Positions 53,970 through 63,994 of a stretch of DNA of 64,000 bases are shown here, piece after piece. The notes under the pieces are model-generated. The model saw nothing but the letters and a program-made list of their open reading frames with translations. It was not told the origin of the DNA and searched no databases. A program made the position numbers and the translations under genes. Each line of letters begins with the position of its first letter. The first letter of the stretch is position 1. Source of the DNA: Verrucomicrobiia bacterium (GTDB taxonomy: Bacteria; Verrucomicrobiota; Verrucomicrobiia; Limisphaerales; JAEYXS01); assembly GCA_036405135.1 (NCBI GenBank), contig DASWYF010000040.1, forward strand, positions 1 through 64,000. The letters run 5' to 3'.

Positions 53970-55277
53970 TCAAAGCTTCGGATCTTTCTCCAGATTGGCG
54001 CGCAACGTCTCGGCGGACACTTCCCCTTCCCACCGGCTGATCACCACCGTCGCCACTCCGTTGCCGATGAGATTCGTGATCGCCCGGCATTCGCTCATGA
54101 AACGGTCAATGCCAACCAATAGTCCTAGCGAGGCGATGGGTATGGTGGGCACGACTGCGAGTGTCGCGGCCAGCGTCACAAAGCCCGCTCCCGTCACACC
54201 ACTGGCACCCTTGGAAGAAACCATCGCGACCAGCAGCAAGGCGATCTGCTGTTTCAGATCCAAGGGTGTGTTCGTAGCTTGCGCCAGAAACACGGCGGCC
54301 ATGGACATATAGATGTTTGTGCCGTCAAGGTTGAAGCTGTAACCCGTGGGAATGACGAGGCCGACGGTAGATTTGGAACAACCGAGTTTCTGCATCTTCT
54401 GCAGCATCCCCGGGAGTGCGGTCTCCGAAGAACTGGTGCCCAGGACCAAGAGCAACTCTTCTTTGATATACGTGAGAAACTTGAATACGGAAAACCCCGC
54501 CATCGCTGCGATGCCACCCAGCACGACCACCACAAAAACGCCCGCCGTAGCGTAAAAACCGATCATCAACTCGATCAGATTGCCCAATGATTTGACGCCA
54601 TGCTGCCCCACAGTATACGCCATCGCTCCGAAGGCGCCGATCGGCGCAGCTTTCACCACGATGCGCATGACACCAAAAAATACATGGGAAGCCGTCTCGA
54701 TCGCGTTTAATACGGGTATCCGTTTTTCACCCATGGCACCAATCGCGAAAGCGACCAGGCCGGACACCAGCAAGACTTGCAGGAGATCTCCTTTCGCAAA
54801 CGCATCCACCATCGTGTTCGGGATGATGTTCAGCAGGAATTTCACCGTAGTCTGGTCTTCCGCGCGATGGACGTAGTCTTGTGTCTTGGAGGCATCCAAC
54901 GTCTTGGGGTCCACGTTGAAACCTGCACCAGGTTGCAAAACATTGACCACTACCAGACCGATCACCAAAGCCAATGTCGAAACCACCTCAAAATACAAAA
55001 GCGTCTTGAAACCCACACGCCCAAGTTTCTTCATATCGGTCATGGAAGCGATGCCATGGACGACGGTGCAGAAGATGATGGGAGCGATCATCATCTTGAT
55101 GAGTTTGATGAAGCCAAGCCCGAGGGGTTCTAGTTTCTTACCGAAATCAGGCCAGAAATGGCCGATCACAATGCCCAGCGCGACCGCGATCAGCACTTGG
55201 ACGTACAGGACTTTATACCAAGGCTTCTTTTCCGGAATAATGGCCGGCTCGGCGGCCGGGGAAGTAGTCGTGCTCAA
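53970..55277 (-). CDS. dctA: Dicarboxylate/amino acid:cation symporter (DctA/GltP family)
   Basis: A 435-aa DAACS symporter with about 8 membrane helices and two re-entrant loops. Family marks: the serine-rich [11 protein letters not shown] loop, [33 protein letters not shown] and the terminal [26 protein letters not shown]. It should import C4-dicarboxylates or Glu/Asp with H+ or Na+. DctA is favoured by the terminal block, but GltP cannot be excluded. It lies 7 bp downstream of the alpha/beta hydrolase gene's start on the same strand order, so the two may be co-transcribed from a promoter in the 230-bp gap at 55278-55507. Confidence 0.85.
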   Translation of the reverse strand: MSTTTSPAAEPAIIPEKKPWYKVLYVQVLIAVALGIVIGHFWPDFGKKLEPLGLGFIKLIKMMIAPIIFCTVVHGIASMTDMKKLGRVGFKTLLYFEVVSTLALVIGLVVVNVLQPGAGFNVDPKTLDASKTQDYVHRAEDQTTVKFLLNIIPNTMVDAFAKGDLLQVLLVSGLVAFAIGAMGEKRIPVLNAIETASHVFFGVMRIVVKAAPIGAFGAMAYTVGQHGVKSLGNLIELMIGFYATAGVFVVVVLGGIAAMAGFSVFKFLTYIKEELLLVLGTSSSETALPGMLQKMQKLGCSKSTVGLVIPTGYSFNLDGTNIYMSMAAVFLAQATNTPLDLKQQIALLLVAMVSSKGASGVTGAGFVTLAATLAVVPTIPIASLGLLVGIDRFMSECRAITNLIGNGVATVVISRWEGEVSAETLRANLEKDPKL

Positions 55278-55507
55278 GCGTGTATATCAAATGGCTAATT
55301 TCAAAAAGCCTAATGAGGTCAACCAGACATGACAATGCTTTGCGTGAAATTTGTGGGTCTTCTTAATTCTCTCTTTGTCACGGCAGGGACATCCGAAGAT
55401 GGCCCACCGTTTTCAACCGTGGTTTAATAGCCTGGAAGTTTCCCAGACTCGGAGGGACGAAAGAAGCTAAACGCTTTGCCAGCTCGCAACAGAGTTCGTA
55501 ACTGTTC

Positions 55508-56053
55508 CTAAATCAATTCTGACAACTCTACCGAAGGGCTTGTCTGCTCATTAAATTCCTTAAGACAAGCTTGCAACTGCGCCTTGGTGTAGCGCCTCCG
55601 GATATCCTCCATCGCCTTGGTCGCCAGTTGGTCACAGCGTTCGTTCTCTGCGTGACCGGCGTGACCTTTGACCCAGTGCCAGCTCACCTTGTGACGGGCC
55701 ACGGCTTCATCCAGCATCCGCCACAGATCGGCATTCTTCACCGGCTCTTTCGTCTTCGTCTTCCAACCGTTGCGCTTCCAGCCATGCATCCACGCCGTCA
55801 CGCCATTCTTCACATATTGGGAATCCGTGTGAAACTCCACCTCACAGGGCCGGTTCAAGGCATTCAACGCTTCGATGGCTCCCGTCAACTCCATGCGATT
55901 GTTCGTCGTGGCCGGCACGCCCCCGCTCACTTCACGCGTATGTTTGCCCCATACCAGCACCGCCGCCCAACCACCCGGCCCCGGATTACCCTGACAGCCG
56001 CCATCGGAATGGATGACGACCTTTTGCAGTTCAGTATTGGAACCTAAAAACAC
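55508..56053 (-). CDS. rnhA: Ribonuclease HI
   Basis: A 181-aa RNase HI that cleaves RNA in RNA-DNA hybrids. The start is GTG at 56053 ([20 protein letters not shown]). The four catalytic acids are in place: Asp in [11 protein letters not shown], Glu in [12 protein letters not shown], Asp in FHTDSQYV and Asp in ERCDQLAT, plus a metal-coordinating His in GHAGHAENE. An extra C-terminal segment of about 30 residues follows the core. It is a stand-alone gene; the palindromic repeat at 56087 lies just upstream of its start. Confidence 0.94.
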   Translation of the reverse strand: MFLGSNTELQKVVIHSDGGCQGNPGPGGWAAVLVWGKHTREVSGGVPATTNNRMELTGAIEALNALNRPCEVEFHTDSQYVKNGVTAWMHGWKRNGWKTKTKEPVKNADLWRMLDEAVARHKVSWHWVKGHAGHAENERCDQLATKAMEDIRRRYTKAQLQACLKEFNEQTSPSVELSELI

Positions 56054-56086
56054 AGTGATTGGTTAAGTGCGTGAATCCGTTAAAAC

Positions 56087-56115
56087 GGTAGGGCCCGCTG
56101 TCCCCAGCGGGCCGC
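56087..56115. repeat. GGTAGGGCCCGCTG palindromic repeat
   Basis: GGTAGGGCCCGCTGTCCCCAGCGGGCCGC: GGCCCGCT pairs with AGCGGGCC around a short loop. The GGTAGGGC opening is shared with the element at 33489-33516. It sits in the gap between rnhA's start and the DUF1080 stop. Confidence 0.5.
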
Positions 56116-56169
56116 TGCCATAACATACTGACATCCCAAAGAACTTCGAAGGACGAATGCAATCAAAGC

Positions 56170-56955
56170 TTAGAAATTCGTATCCGCATCCTTCAGATCC
56201 AGTTCCTTGATCCACGCATTTCTATACCGCACATCATGGCCCTCCGCTTGCAGCTTCAATCCCTGCGGCGTGTCCGTGATCCCCTTGCCCCCGTCATTGC
56301 CGCCATCCACGCCCGAGTTCGCTCCGCCCCAGACTTTCTGGATCTGCACGTTGTCATGCACTTTCTTGCCGTTAAAATACATCGTCACCATCGCCTTCTC
56401 CACCAGCTTGCCATCCTTGAAACGGGCAGCACGGAACACGATGTCATAGGAGTTCCACTTGCCAAGTCCGGCGAAGCTGTCATACGGCGAATCCGTCTCA
56501 TTGATCACTGCGCCCATGCCATGCTTGGTCTTGTCGCCTTCTTGGATCTGGATCTCATAACGATTCTGCAGATACACGCCGCTGTTGCCTTTAGGATTCA
56601 CCACGAGGAATTCGATGTGCAGACGGAAATCGCGATACGCCTTCTTCGTCAGGATATCTGCCGCACCATACTTGCCACCAGCGGCAGCAGGGTCATCCGT
56701 CATCACCACCGTACCCTTGTCCACCGGATCATCCACGATCTTCCATTTGATGGGCAGCGAAGAACCAAACCGCGGCCCTTCCCAATACGTCCACTTCTCA
56801 TCCAACATCTTGCGTGAGCCATCGATGATGACTTCCGCACCTTCAATCGGCTTCGCACCGAGGCCGATGTTCTTATCGGCGGCAACCGCGCCGGATTGGA
56901 AAGTAAGCATCGCCGCCAGCAGCGGCACAAAGGAAAGGGCTTTCAGGCTTTTCAT
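56170..56955 (-). CDS. Secreted DUF1080 protein (3-keto-disaccharide hydrolase-like)
   Basis: A 261-aa exported single-domain DUF1080 protein. ATG 56955 (MKSLKALSFVPLLAAMLT) begins the signal peptide; the ORF to 56994 adds unrelated residues. Domain marks: WKIVDDPVDKGTVVMTDD, KKAYRDFRLHIEFLV, GNSGVYLQNRYEIQIQEG and WNSYDIVFRAARF. Family members are lectin-like and some cleave 3-keto-glycosides. It is divergent from a GH5-type enzyme across 106 bp, so the two may share control and act on one glycan. The active residues cannot be set by eye. Confidence 0.88.
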   Translation of the reverse strand: MKSLKALSFVPLLAAMLTFQSGAVAADKNIGLGAKPIEGAEVIIDGSRKMLDEKWTYWEGPRFGSSLPIKWKIVDDPVDKGTVVMTDDPAAAGGKYGAADILTKKAYRDFRLHIEFLVVNPKGNSGVYLQNRYEIQIQEGDKTKHGMGAVINETDSPYDSFAGLGKWNSYDIVFRAARFKDGKLVEKAMVTMYFNGKKVHDNVQIQKVWGGANSGVDGGNDGGKGITDTPQGLKLQAEGHDVRYRNAWIKELDLKDADTNF

Positions 56956-57061
56956 CGTGTGAATGATGGCAGGATGATGCCACGTGCTGTTCATTCAAGC
57001 AACATCCAAGCTTGCACTGCCGCCAATGCCTGCCAACACTTTCATTATCCACACTAAAGCG

Positions 57062-58657
57062 ATGAAAGCGATTTTCACGGCGTTGTTCGCCCTCATGATG
57101 ATGGGCAGCCAGCTCAAGGCAGCTGACTCCACCACGTCCCTGCTCTCCAACGGCAATTTCGAATCCGACCGTAAATCCAAAGGCTGGCCTGATGACTGGC
57201 CGCAATCCAAGGAAGCCACTTGGGAGGTGGAAGATGGCAATCACTTCCTGCGCCTGAAAGTGGGCGAACCGCTCAAGCTCGTCATGGTCTATCGCCCGGT
57301 CAATTTGAAGCCCGAGCACAAGCGCCTGCAACTGACCTTCCGTGCCCGTTACACCGATGTGAAACGCGGCAAGGATTCCTGGCACGATGCCCGCATCCTG
57401 CTCGATTTCAAGGATGCCGCCGGCAAGAAGATGAAATCCACCGCCAAGGCCCCTTACTTCAACGGCACCTCGAAAGACTGGCGCGATGTGAAAGTAGAGT
57501 TGGATGTGCCCGAAGGTGCGAAGATGCTGGAATTCATGCCCTCACTCTTCCAAGCCCAGAGCGGTGTCTTTGACTTGGATGACATCCAGATCATCCCCAT
57601 CGCCACAGTTGCCGCCACCACGGCGGTGGCACCTGCACTCGCTCCAGTTAAGGTGCAAGGCGGCAGCAAACCGCCCGAGCCATTGAAAGTCGTGGGCAAT
57701 CAGGTGCAGACCGTCAGCGGCAAGGTCATCCAGCTTCAGGGCGTGAACGTGCCCAGCCTCGAATGGTCCACGCGCGGTGAGAACGTGCTGCGCTCCATCA
57801 CCGTGGCCCTCGACGACTGGAAGGCCAATGTCATCCGCCTGCCCGTCAAAGCCGATCGCTGGTTCGGCAAAGGCAGCGATCAAAAAGACGAGGGCAAAGC
57901 CTACCGTGAACTCGTGGATCAAGCCATCGAAGCCGCCGAGACACGCTCGGCATATCTCATCCTCGACCTGCACCATTACCGCGCGCCAAAGGAAGAATGC
58001 CTCGCCTTCTGGCGTGATGCCGCGGTCAGATACAAGAATCGTCCCACGGTTCTCTTCGGCCTCCTGAATGAACCACACGGCATCTCCTGGGAAATCTGGA
58101 AGAATGGCGGGGTGGTGGAAGAAAAAGCCAAATCGGCCGCACCCACTGAGAACAATGAGAAGCATACCACCTTCACTTCACCAGGCATGCAGAAACTCGT
58201 TGATGCCATTCGTGAAACAGGTGCGAATAACGTCCTGCTCGCGGGCGGGCTCGATTGGGCTTACGACCTCTCCGGCATCTTGAAAGGTTTCGCCCTCACC
58301 GATAAATCCGGCCACGGCATCATCTACGACACCCACGTCTACCCGTGGAAATCCGGCTGGCAGGAGAAGTTCCTCAACGTGGCTGAAAAACATCCCGTCT
58401 TGCTGGGTGAGGTCGGTTGCGACAGCAAGCCCATGTCTTTCATCCCGCCGGAGCAACACAAGGATCCTTATGCCTGGGCGCCAAACATGCTCGCGTGCAT
58501 ACAGGAGCACAAGCTGCACTGGACGGCCTGGAGTTTTCATCCAAGCGCCACCCCACGAGTCATCCAGGACTGGGATTACAACCCCACACCATTTTGGGGT
58601 GCTTTCGTGCGTTCCGCCTTGAATGGCGGCGCTTTCAAAGGGACCAAGAAGTATTGA
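57062..58657 (+). CDS. Secreted GH5 cellulase-like enzyme with N-terminal carbohydrate-binding-like domain
   Basis: A 531-aa exported hydrolase. ATG 57062 (MKAIFTALFALMMMG) opens the signal peptide; the upstream ATG at 56984 is less likely. Residues about 25-180 form a jelly-roll-like domain (SNGNFESDRKSKGWPDDW...), typical of carbohydrate-binding modules, then a linker rich in Ala, Val and Pro. The GH5 barrel holds LDLHHYRAP, GLLNEPHG (acid/base Glu) and PVLLGEVGC (nucleophile Glu). A WKSGW pair and a WTAWSFHP block line the cleft. It is divergent from the DUF1080 gene. The glycan target (cellulose, mannan or mixed-linkage glucan) cannot be set. Confidence 0.87.
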   Translation: MKAIFTALFALMMMGSQLKAADSTTSLLSNGNFESDRKSKGWPDDWPQSKEATWEVEDGNHFLRLKVGEPLKLVMVYRPVNLKPEHKRLQLTFRARYTDVKRGKDSWHDARILLDFKDAAGKKMKSTAKAPYFNGTSKDWRDVKVELDVPEGAKMLEFMPSLFQAQSGVFDLDDIQIIPIATVAATTAVAPALAPVKVQGGSKPPEPLKVVGNQVQTVSGKVIQLQGVNVPSLEWSTRGENVLRSITVALDDWKANVIRLPVKADRWFGKGSDQKDEGKAYRELVDQAIEAAETRSAYLILDLHHYRAPKEECLAFWRDAAVRYKNRPTVLFGLLNEPHGISWEIWKNGGVVEEKAKSAAPTENNEKHTTFTSPGMQKLVDAIRETGANNVLLAGGLDWAYDLSGILKGFALTDKSGHGIIYDTHVYPWKSGWQEKFLNVAEKHPVLLGEVGCDSKPMSFIPPEQHKDPYAWAPNMLACIQEHKLHWTAWSFHPSATPRVIQDWDYNPTPFWGAFVRSALNGGAFKGTKKY

Positions 58658-58773
58658 AGCAGCATACAGACTTGACGGTATAAGAATAGAAGGACATGTT
58701 TTCCCTCAAGGAAGGTCCGCGAAGTTTTCCTGGATATCTCCCAAATCAAAGGAACTAAGACATCAAGAGAATC

Positions 58774-59172
58774 ATGACCCTCAAGAATCTGCTGCTAATC
58801 CTCTTACTAAGCCTTTCCACCGCCCTGCTGTGCGGGTGTGCCAGCGTCAGTAAAACGGAGATCGAGCAAGCGCGTTTCGACCCGGTGCCGGCCAACATCG
58901 AGACGTTGATCAAGCAGGACATGGGCACCCGCCTGAACGACCCGTATTCCGCCGTGTATGAATTCGGCACCCCTCGACGTGGGTTCTCTCAAGATGGTTT
59001 CGCCGTGGGCGGCAAGAAGCGGCTTGGCTACATCATTCCCATACAGGTGAATGCCAAAAACCTGTACGGTGCGTATGTAGGGTATGCGGATGAGTATTAT
59101 CTATGGACGGAAGGTCAACTGTTCTTCATCTCTGGACTCAAGAAGAGCGGCATGGCCAAGTATATAGAGTGA
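58774..59172 (+). CDS. Small lipoprotein of unknown function
   Basis: A 132-aa lipoprotein. The signal MTLKNLLLILLLSLSTALLCGC ends in an LCGC lipobox; the following Ala-Ser would favour outer-membrane sorting if the E. coli +2 rule holds here. The mature part is acidic and aromatic at the end (GYADEYYLWTEGQLFFISG). No family was recognised. It follows the GH5-type gene by 116 bp on the same strand and may or may not share its transcript. Confidence 0.75.
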   Translation: MTLKNLLLILLLSLSTALLCGCASVSKTEIEQARFDPVPANIETLIKQDMGTRLNDPYSAVYEFGTPRRGFSQDGFAVGGKKRLGYIIPIQVNAKNLYGAYVGYADEYYLWTEGQLFFISGLKKSGMAKYIE

Positions 59173-59245
59173 TGAAGGGCCGGGGGGAATTAGCTCGTAA
59201 GTTTCGCGTCTATGGCTAAGCATAGACCGCAAAGAAATCATATAG

Positions 59246-59551
59246 ATGGCACTTAAATTAAAACAAAGTCAGGTCTGGAAACTCGGCAACAGCTACCTCC
59301 GCATCGTCAAGCTGGAGCGCCTGTCCGTGGAATACAAGGACATGCCCTCCCCCAAGACTCATCTGGGAACACACCACAAACTGACCAAGAAAGAATTCTG
59401 CCGGTTGATCAAGGATGCCGTGTTGCTGAATGATAAAGGTGTCCCGCCCATCGCACCGAGAGAGAAACCGACAGCCGATCGACCAAAAACGTTGCCGACC
59501 GCTTTGCGGAAAAACCACCTGCCGACCGGATCGACGCGCAATCAGGGATAA
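59246..59551 (+). CDS. Small hypothetical protein, basic
   Basis: A 101-aa basic protein starting with MALKLKQSQVWKLGNSYLRIVKLE and continuing with THHKLTKKEFCRLIKDA. The first 60 residues look like a compact fold (strands then a helix), followed by a disordered tail rich in Pro, Arg and Thr. No family could be assigned. Before it, at about 59208-59227, GTCTATG...CATAGAC can form a hairpin that could affect its translation. Coding status is likely but unproven. Confidence 0.55.
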   Translation: MALKLKQSQVWKLGNSYLRIVKLERLSVEYKDMPSPKTHLGTHHKLTKKEFCRLIKDAVLLNDKGVPPIAPREKPTADRPKTLPTALRKNHLPTGSTRNQG

Positions 59552-59631
59552 TCCGCAGGCAAATAGGATGTCGTAGAAAATTCTTGTCCTAGATTCGGCG
59601 CAGTTACCATCCGTGCAAGGAGGGACTGGGC

Positions 59632-59754
59632 ATGACCGTCAATCAAGGCAGAATCACCATCTCATGGCCCGGCAAAGCCAGCGGGTTCGCACTGGAACAC
59701 ACCACCAGTGATCAGTCTGACATGAAGTTCTACCGTCTCCGTAGAACCCCCTGA
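59632..59754 (+). pseudogene. Remnant of a secreted protein's C-terminal domain
   Basis: A 40-codon frame from ATG 59632 reads ITISWPGKASGFALEHTT...MKFYRLRRTP. This is the start and end of a domain common at the C-terminus of PVC secreted proteins (a VxISW beginning and an FFRLR/FYRLR end), with the middle missing. An AGGAGG lies 8 nt before the ATG, so it might still be translated, but a deletion remnant is the simpler reading. The intact relative in the window is the C-terminus of the gene at 60743. Confidence 0.45.
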
Positions 59755-59765
59755 CCATTCTCATC

Positions 59766-60689
59766 TCACGGTTGTGCGTTTTCTTTGAAAAATTTCACTA
59801 TGAGCTCAGGCCCCTTGTCCGGAAACTTGTGTCCACCGTCGTGTAGGTAAACGACGACGGGGGCACCTATTTTGGAAAGATATTGCGTGGCTCCATTTTC
59901 ATCCTTCCACGGCTTGCCATCTCCGCATTGGTTGAATTCGCGCAAGCGGTCAATCGTGGACTTCTGCCAGGCGAACTTTACCAAGGGGTCATTCTCCGCA
60001 CCCAAATGCAAGAAGGGTTGTGGCTTGGGTGCCATATTGGCTACGGCACTAGCAGATTTCTCAACTGCAGAGGCTTTGTCAGCTGGATTGGAACGTGCAG
60101 CTTCGTCCTTGGGAACTGAGTAGGCCGTTGATTTTTGATCCAGACTCAATTCACGCCCAATGGCACTCGCCGCGGCAGCAGATGGAGCATAGGCCGCGAA
60201 GTGTTCACCGCGCGTAGCCCAGAGAAGATAGGTGAAACCGCCGCCATTGGAATGTCCCGTGGAATACATCCGTTTCCCATCCACCTTGTAATCCTTCTTC
60301 AGGCTCGTAAGCATGGCATCAAAGAATTTCAGGTCACGATCCCCTTGGGCTCCAGCCCCATGCTGCCAACCCGGTTTCTTTCCTTCAGGATCGGTCAGAC
60401 GTCCCGGCGTGTTCAACCCTTGCGGATATACCACGATAGCCTCAGGCCAAAGCGTGTGAATGCGAAATGTGCGGACAGTATTCTGCATGCTGCCAGCGTG
60501 ACCGTGGAACACAAACACCACCGGCGCAGTATTCGTTTTCGCCCTTTCAGGCACATACACCAGCGCTTCACGCACCACCTCATCCACCTTCCATTCACGT
60601 CGCACCAAGTCTTCTGCTGCCGACCCCCTTTGATGAACCAGCAACACCAGCAACAGCAATGTCAGGAAACTGCGGCGCGATATCTTCAT
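59766..60689 (-). CDS. PHB depolymerase-like secreted esterase
   Basis: A 307-aa exported alpha/beta hydrolase of the LpqC/feruloyl-esterase type. MKISRRSFLTLLLLVLLV is a signal peptide with a twin-arginine (RR) start, so Tat export is possible. Marks: VFVFHGHAGSMQNT (oxyanion region), GHSNGGG nucleophile elbow, and a late YLHDGGHKFPD with the catalytic His. It may act on feruloylated plant polymers or storage polyesters; context favours the former. The stop is 12 bp from the remnant at 59632-59754. Confidence 0.85.
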   Translation of the reverse strand: MKISRRSFLTLLLLVLLVHQRGSAAEDLVRREWKVDEVVREALVYVPERAKTNTAPVVFVFHGHAGSMQNTVRTFRIHTLWPEAIVVYPQGLNTPGRLTDPEGKKPGWQHGAGAQGDRDLKFFDAMLTSLKKDYKVDGKRMYSTGHSNGGGFTYLLWATRGEHFAAYAPSAAAASAIGRELSLDQKSTAYSVPKDEAARSNPADKASAVEKSASAVANMAPKPQPFLHLGAENDPLVKFAWQKSTIDRLREFNQCGDGKPWKDENGATQYLSKIGAPVVVYLHDGGHKFPDKGPELIVKFFKENAQP

Positions 60690-60742
60690 ACGTCTTAATG
60701 ACGTCTGGATCCGTCCTCCGGTTTCAAGAATCCTTGGCCGGC

Positions 60743-63700
60743 CTACGGCAACGGAACCGTCCGGTAGAACCGCTTCTGCGAACCAGCGCTGCCAGAATCA
60801 TACACCTTGATCTCACCTGTAGAATTCATATTCGTCGCAAAGGGTATCCAGGTTGACAGATTCGTGGAGTACTCGCTCCGGTATTGCATCCCCACCTGCC
60901 CTTCCACCGTCAGTTCCCACATGCCGTTCTGCATCTGATTCAAACTCACGGTTGGCACATTCTGCGAACCAAGTTGCACATTTGTGAACGTGGACGTGTT
61001 GAGCACCGAATTGTTATGGCTCGTCAACGCCATCCCCACATACGCTGTGGATTCCATCGTGATGTCTGTGAACCCTGTGCTGAACCATTCCACGCCATCA
61101 AGCGATACATACCCCGTGAAACGGTTCCCCACCCGCTCCAGCTTCAACCAGCATGGTGCCGTGACTTGCTGCCCCGCCACCGCACTCGATGCGCCACCGT
61201 TGCTCACGCGTGTCTGAAACGCCGCTCCATTCAACGGTCTCAGCAGCATCAGAGCGTGCGCCGAATTCGCTGCAAGTGACCTGCGAAACATCAATCCCGC
61301 CTTCGCCCACGTGTCCGTGTTCTCCACCCCGCTTAGACGCGCAATGATCACACCATCACCCGTCCATGTCCGGTAAACGAAGTGAAACGCGTCGTTCGGA
61401 TCACTGATATCCGCCCCTGATCCGCTCACGATGAATGTGCCCTCACTATATCCTGCCTCACCTCCCAACCCCACACTGCCTATGTCCGAACTCATCCATG
61501 GTGACGGCACCTCGGGCAGTGATTGCCCGCTGATCTCCGCTGTGTTTGAGTAAGGCGATTGCCCCACTCCACTGAATGCCGCCACCCGATATGCATAAGT
61601 TGGCCCCACCGCCAGATCGCTGTTCACAAACGTCGTGACATTCGGTCCCACAGTTCCGATGTTCAGGAATGGCCCTTCATTCTGGGAACGCTCGATATGA
61701 AAGCCTGTCTCATCATTCGAGTTGTCGTGCCATGCCAGTTGCACCCGCGTGCTCGTGATCGGCGTTGCCGTCAGCGCATTGGGTGCCATCGGCAGATCAC
61801 ACTCAGGATACAGATACACCTCATCCCATGCGGTAAGCCCCTGCGGGTCTGTCACCGTCAACCGGATGCGGTAGTAGTACGCATTTCCATCACACCCGAT
61901 CGGTGAGATCACCGTCGAGGCCGAGGCACTCGTCATCACTGGCTCCGGGTGGTAATGCTCATTATGATGCAGGAACACCTGCCACGCATACGTGAGACTT
62001 CCCGCTGCCGTCTGCCCGTCACTCACTGCCGCCGTCAGATTGTAAGATGTCGACTGCGTCATCGAATAGCTTCCGCCATCATTCGGACTCGTTATATTCA
62101 CTATGGGCGGCGTGTTATTCACAGAGATCAAAACCGTTGTTTGCGACGTCGCGCCATTGTTATCCGTAACCGTCAGCGTCACCACGTAACTCTTTGGTGA
62201 ACTATTCGGTGCCGTGAATGTATGGGTCGGATTTGCTGCTGCAGACGTCGGCGTGCCATCACCGAAATTCCAGTGATACGTCAGCGCATGGCCTTCTGGA
62301 TCGATAGAATCAACACTGCTAAACACCACCGTTAATGGTCCGGAACCGTAATACTTGTTTGCCGATGCTTCCGCCACCGGCGGCCTGTTTCCTTCGCCTA
62401 TGTAGGTCACTTTTGCTATCGTCGAACCATTTACCACATAGTAAAGACTTCCGTCCTTGGGATTTGTCGCCAGGCTGAATATATTCTCTTCGCCTGTGAT
62501 GAAATCCTGCACTGCCGTAGGCCGGTCATTCGCATCGAACACTATGCTCTTCACCCAGCCTTCACCGTAGTCTGCCATCATGTAAGTGTTCGCATAAGGT
62601 GGTGGAAACTCCGTACCCGTATACCATACCCCGCCGATGGCACAGTTTCCTTTGAACGTGCTGCCCGCCACCGGCGAACCGGCCGCTCCTACCGTGACCA
62701 CCGTCGCAGTACCCGCTCCATTATAAGTGCCCGTTCGCGCCGGACCATTTCCATTGCGCCCCCAATCCAGCACCGGCCGCGTGTGCTCGAACTTCGGGAT
62801 CGATGGCGGAATCTGCTGCGAAATATTGCACGGATTCGGAAATGAAACCGGCTGCGTCGTATCTTGCTTCAGCAGATCCACGAATTGGAAATACGGGGAA
62901 CAACTTCCACCCGATAATGGATTCGGAGCCTTCAGATTCTGTATCCCGGACTCATGATAATCCGTCATCGCCTCCATTCCCTCGTAAAGCGGCCAGCCGA
63001 AATTCACACCGCCGCTCCTCGCCACATCCAGCTCCTCCCAATTGTCCCAACCTACATCACCAATATAGATCACACCCGGATTTGCATCCGCTGGTTCATG
63101 ACTCCCGGTGCCAGGTCTCAACGAGATGCGAAACGGATTTCTCAATCCCAACGCCCATACGCGCGATCTTGCGGAACGCGGCGAGGCCGCATTGAAATAA
63201 GGATTCCCCACCATCCCGTTGCCTGTCACCGGATCGATCCGCAGCACCTTGCCAGCTAGAGAATCCACCATCTGCGAGCGGAACGAATCCACATTCTCCT
63301 CCGGCGTAATGATCCCATCCGCCACCGCTTGGGACACATATGCCGAGGTGTTCAATGCTCCTGGTGCCCCGCCCGTCGTACCGGCCGCATCTCCACAAGA
63401 GACCAGCAAACTCCCATCCACACCGAACGCCAGCGAACCCACCGCGTGTGTCACGTCCAAGATCGGCAATCCCGTTGTGATACTTTCGCCGATCAAGACC
63501 AACCGGCTGTTCGGATCTGCCGTACGATAACCATCGCTGGACCGTGCCGTGTAACGGGTGACTCGTCCGATTGTAGCCCGGAAATATTGGCTCGCTGTCG
63601 GCACATAATTCGCCGTTCCATATTGCGCGACATGATGAAAATCTGCCACGTATAGCAGATAGAAATATCCATTGTTCAGAAAGTTTGGATGCAGCACCAC

Positions 63701-63994
63701 ACTCATCAAACCGTGATCCCGCCAGTTCCCCACCTCATCACTAATATCCAACAACGGCGTGGACAGCTTCACTCCATTCTCCACCACCCAGACCTTTCCC
63801 GCCTTCTCCCAGACAAACATGCGCCCATTCGCATCAAACGTTAGCCCGATCGCATCCGTCCACGTACCACCAACGGTCTGTTTCGTGAAACCCGAAGGCA
63901 GATTGGCTCCGGCACATTGGCTCAGATTCGACATCGCACACAACAGTCCCGCCACCAGGACCGTCACACAACCAGCAAAGCGGCAGCCTGACAT
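60743..63994 (-). CDS. Secreted multidomain protein: PQQ-dependent sugar dehydrogenase-like, PKD and Fn3
   Basis: A 1083-aa exported protein, complete; the start is ATG 63994, near the window edge. The first 500 residues form a propeller like soluble glucose/aldose sugar dehydrogenases (GLTFDANGRMFVWEKAGKVWVV, HGLMSVVLHPNFLNNGYFYLLYV, WALGLRNPFRISLRPGTG, GDVGWDNWEELDV). A PKD domain (GDGTPTSAAANPTHTF), an Ig-like part, an Fn3 domain (VQLAWHDNSNDETGFHIER), a DUF1349/LamG-like domain (TWAKAGLMFRRSLAANSAH) and a C-terminal domain (WELTVEGQVGMQYRSEYS...FYRTVPLP) follow. Possible role: oxidation of extracellular sugar bound through the C-terminal modules. PQQ ligands were not verified. It may be co-transcribed with the PHB depolymerase-like gene 53 bp downstream. 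Confidence 0.85.
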   Translation of the reverse strand: MSGCRFAGCVTVLVAGLLCAMSNLSQCAGANLPSGFTKQTVGGTWTDAIGLTFDANGRMFVWEKAGKVWVVENGVKLSTPLLDISDEVGNWRDHGLMSVVLHPNFLNNGYFYLLYVADFHHVAQYGTANYVPTASQYFRATIGRVTRYTARSSDGYRTADPNSRLVLIGESITTGLPILDVTHAVGSLAFGVDGSLLVSCGDAAGTTGGAPGALNTSAYVSQAVADGIITPEENVDSFRSQMVDSLAGKVLRIDPVTGNGMVGNPYFNAASPRSARSRVWALGLRNPFRISLRPGTGSHEPADANPGVIYIGDVGWDNWEELDVARSGGVNFGWPLYEGMEAMTDYHESGIQNLKAPNPLSGGSCSPYFQFVDLLKQDTTQPVSFPNPCNISQQIPPSIPKFEHTRPVLDWGRNGNGPARTGTYNGAGTATVVTVGAAGSPVAGSTFKGNCAIGGVWYTGTEFPPPYANTYMMADYGEGWVKSIVFDANDRPTAVQDFITGEENIFSLATNPKDGSLYYVVNGSTIAKVTYIGEGNRPPVAEASANKYYGSGPLTVVFSSVDSIDPEGHALTYHWNFGDGTPTSAAANPTHTFTAPNSSPKSYVVTLTVTDNNGATSQTTVLISVNNTPPIVNITSPNDGGSYSMTQSTSYNLTAAVSDGQTAAGSLTYAWQVFLHHNEHYHPEPVMTSASASTVISPIGCDGNAYYYRIRLTVTDPQGLTAWDEVYLYPECDLPMAPNALTATPITSTRVQLAWHDNSNDETGFHIERSQNEGPFLNIGTVGPNVTTFVNSDLAVGPTYAYRVAAFSGVGQSPYSNTAEISGQSLPEVPSPWMSSDIGSVGLGGEAGYSEGTFIVSGSGADISDPNDAFHFVYRTWTGDGVIIARLSGVENTDTWAKAGLMFRRSLAANSAHALMLLRPLNGAAFQTRVSNGGASSAVAGQQVTAPCWLKLERVGNRFTGYVSLDGVEWFSTGFTDITMESTAYVGMALTSHNNSVLNTSTFTNVQLGSQNVPTVSLNQMQNGMWELTVEGQVGMQYRSEYSTNLSTWIPFATNMNSTGEIKVYDSGSAGSQKRFYRTVPLP

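Noticed and set aside
59208-59227. Hairpin GTCTATG/CATAGAC as a terminator
   Set aside because: No T-run follows, and it lies in front of a gene and not after one; its role is left open.
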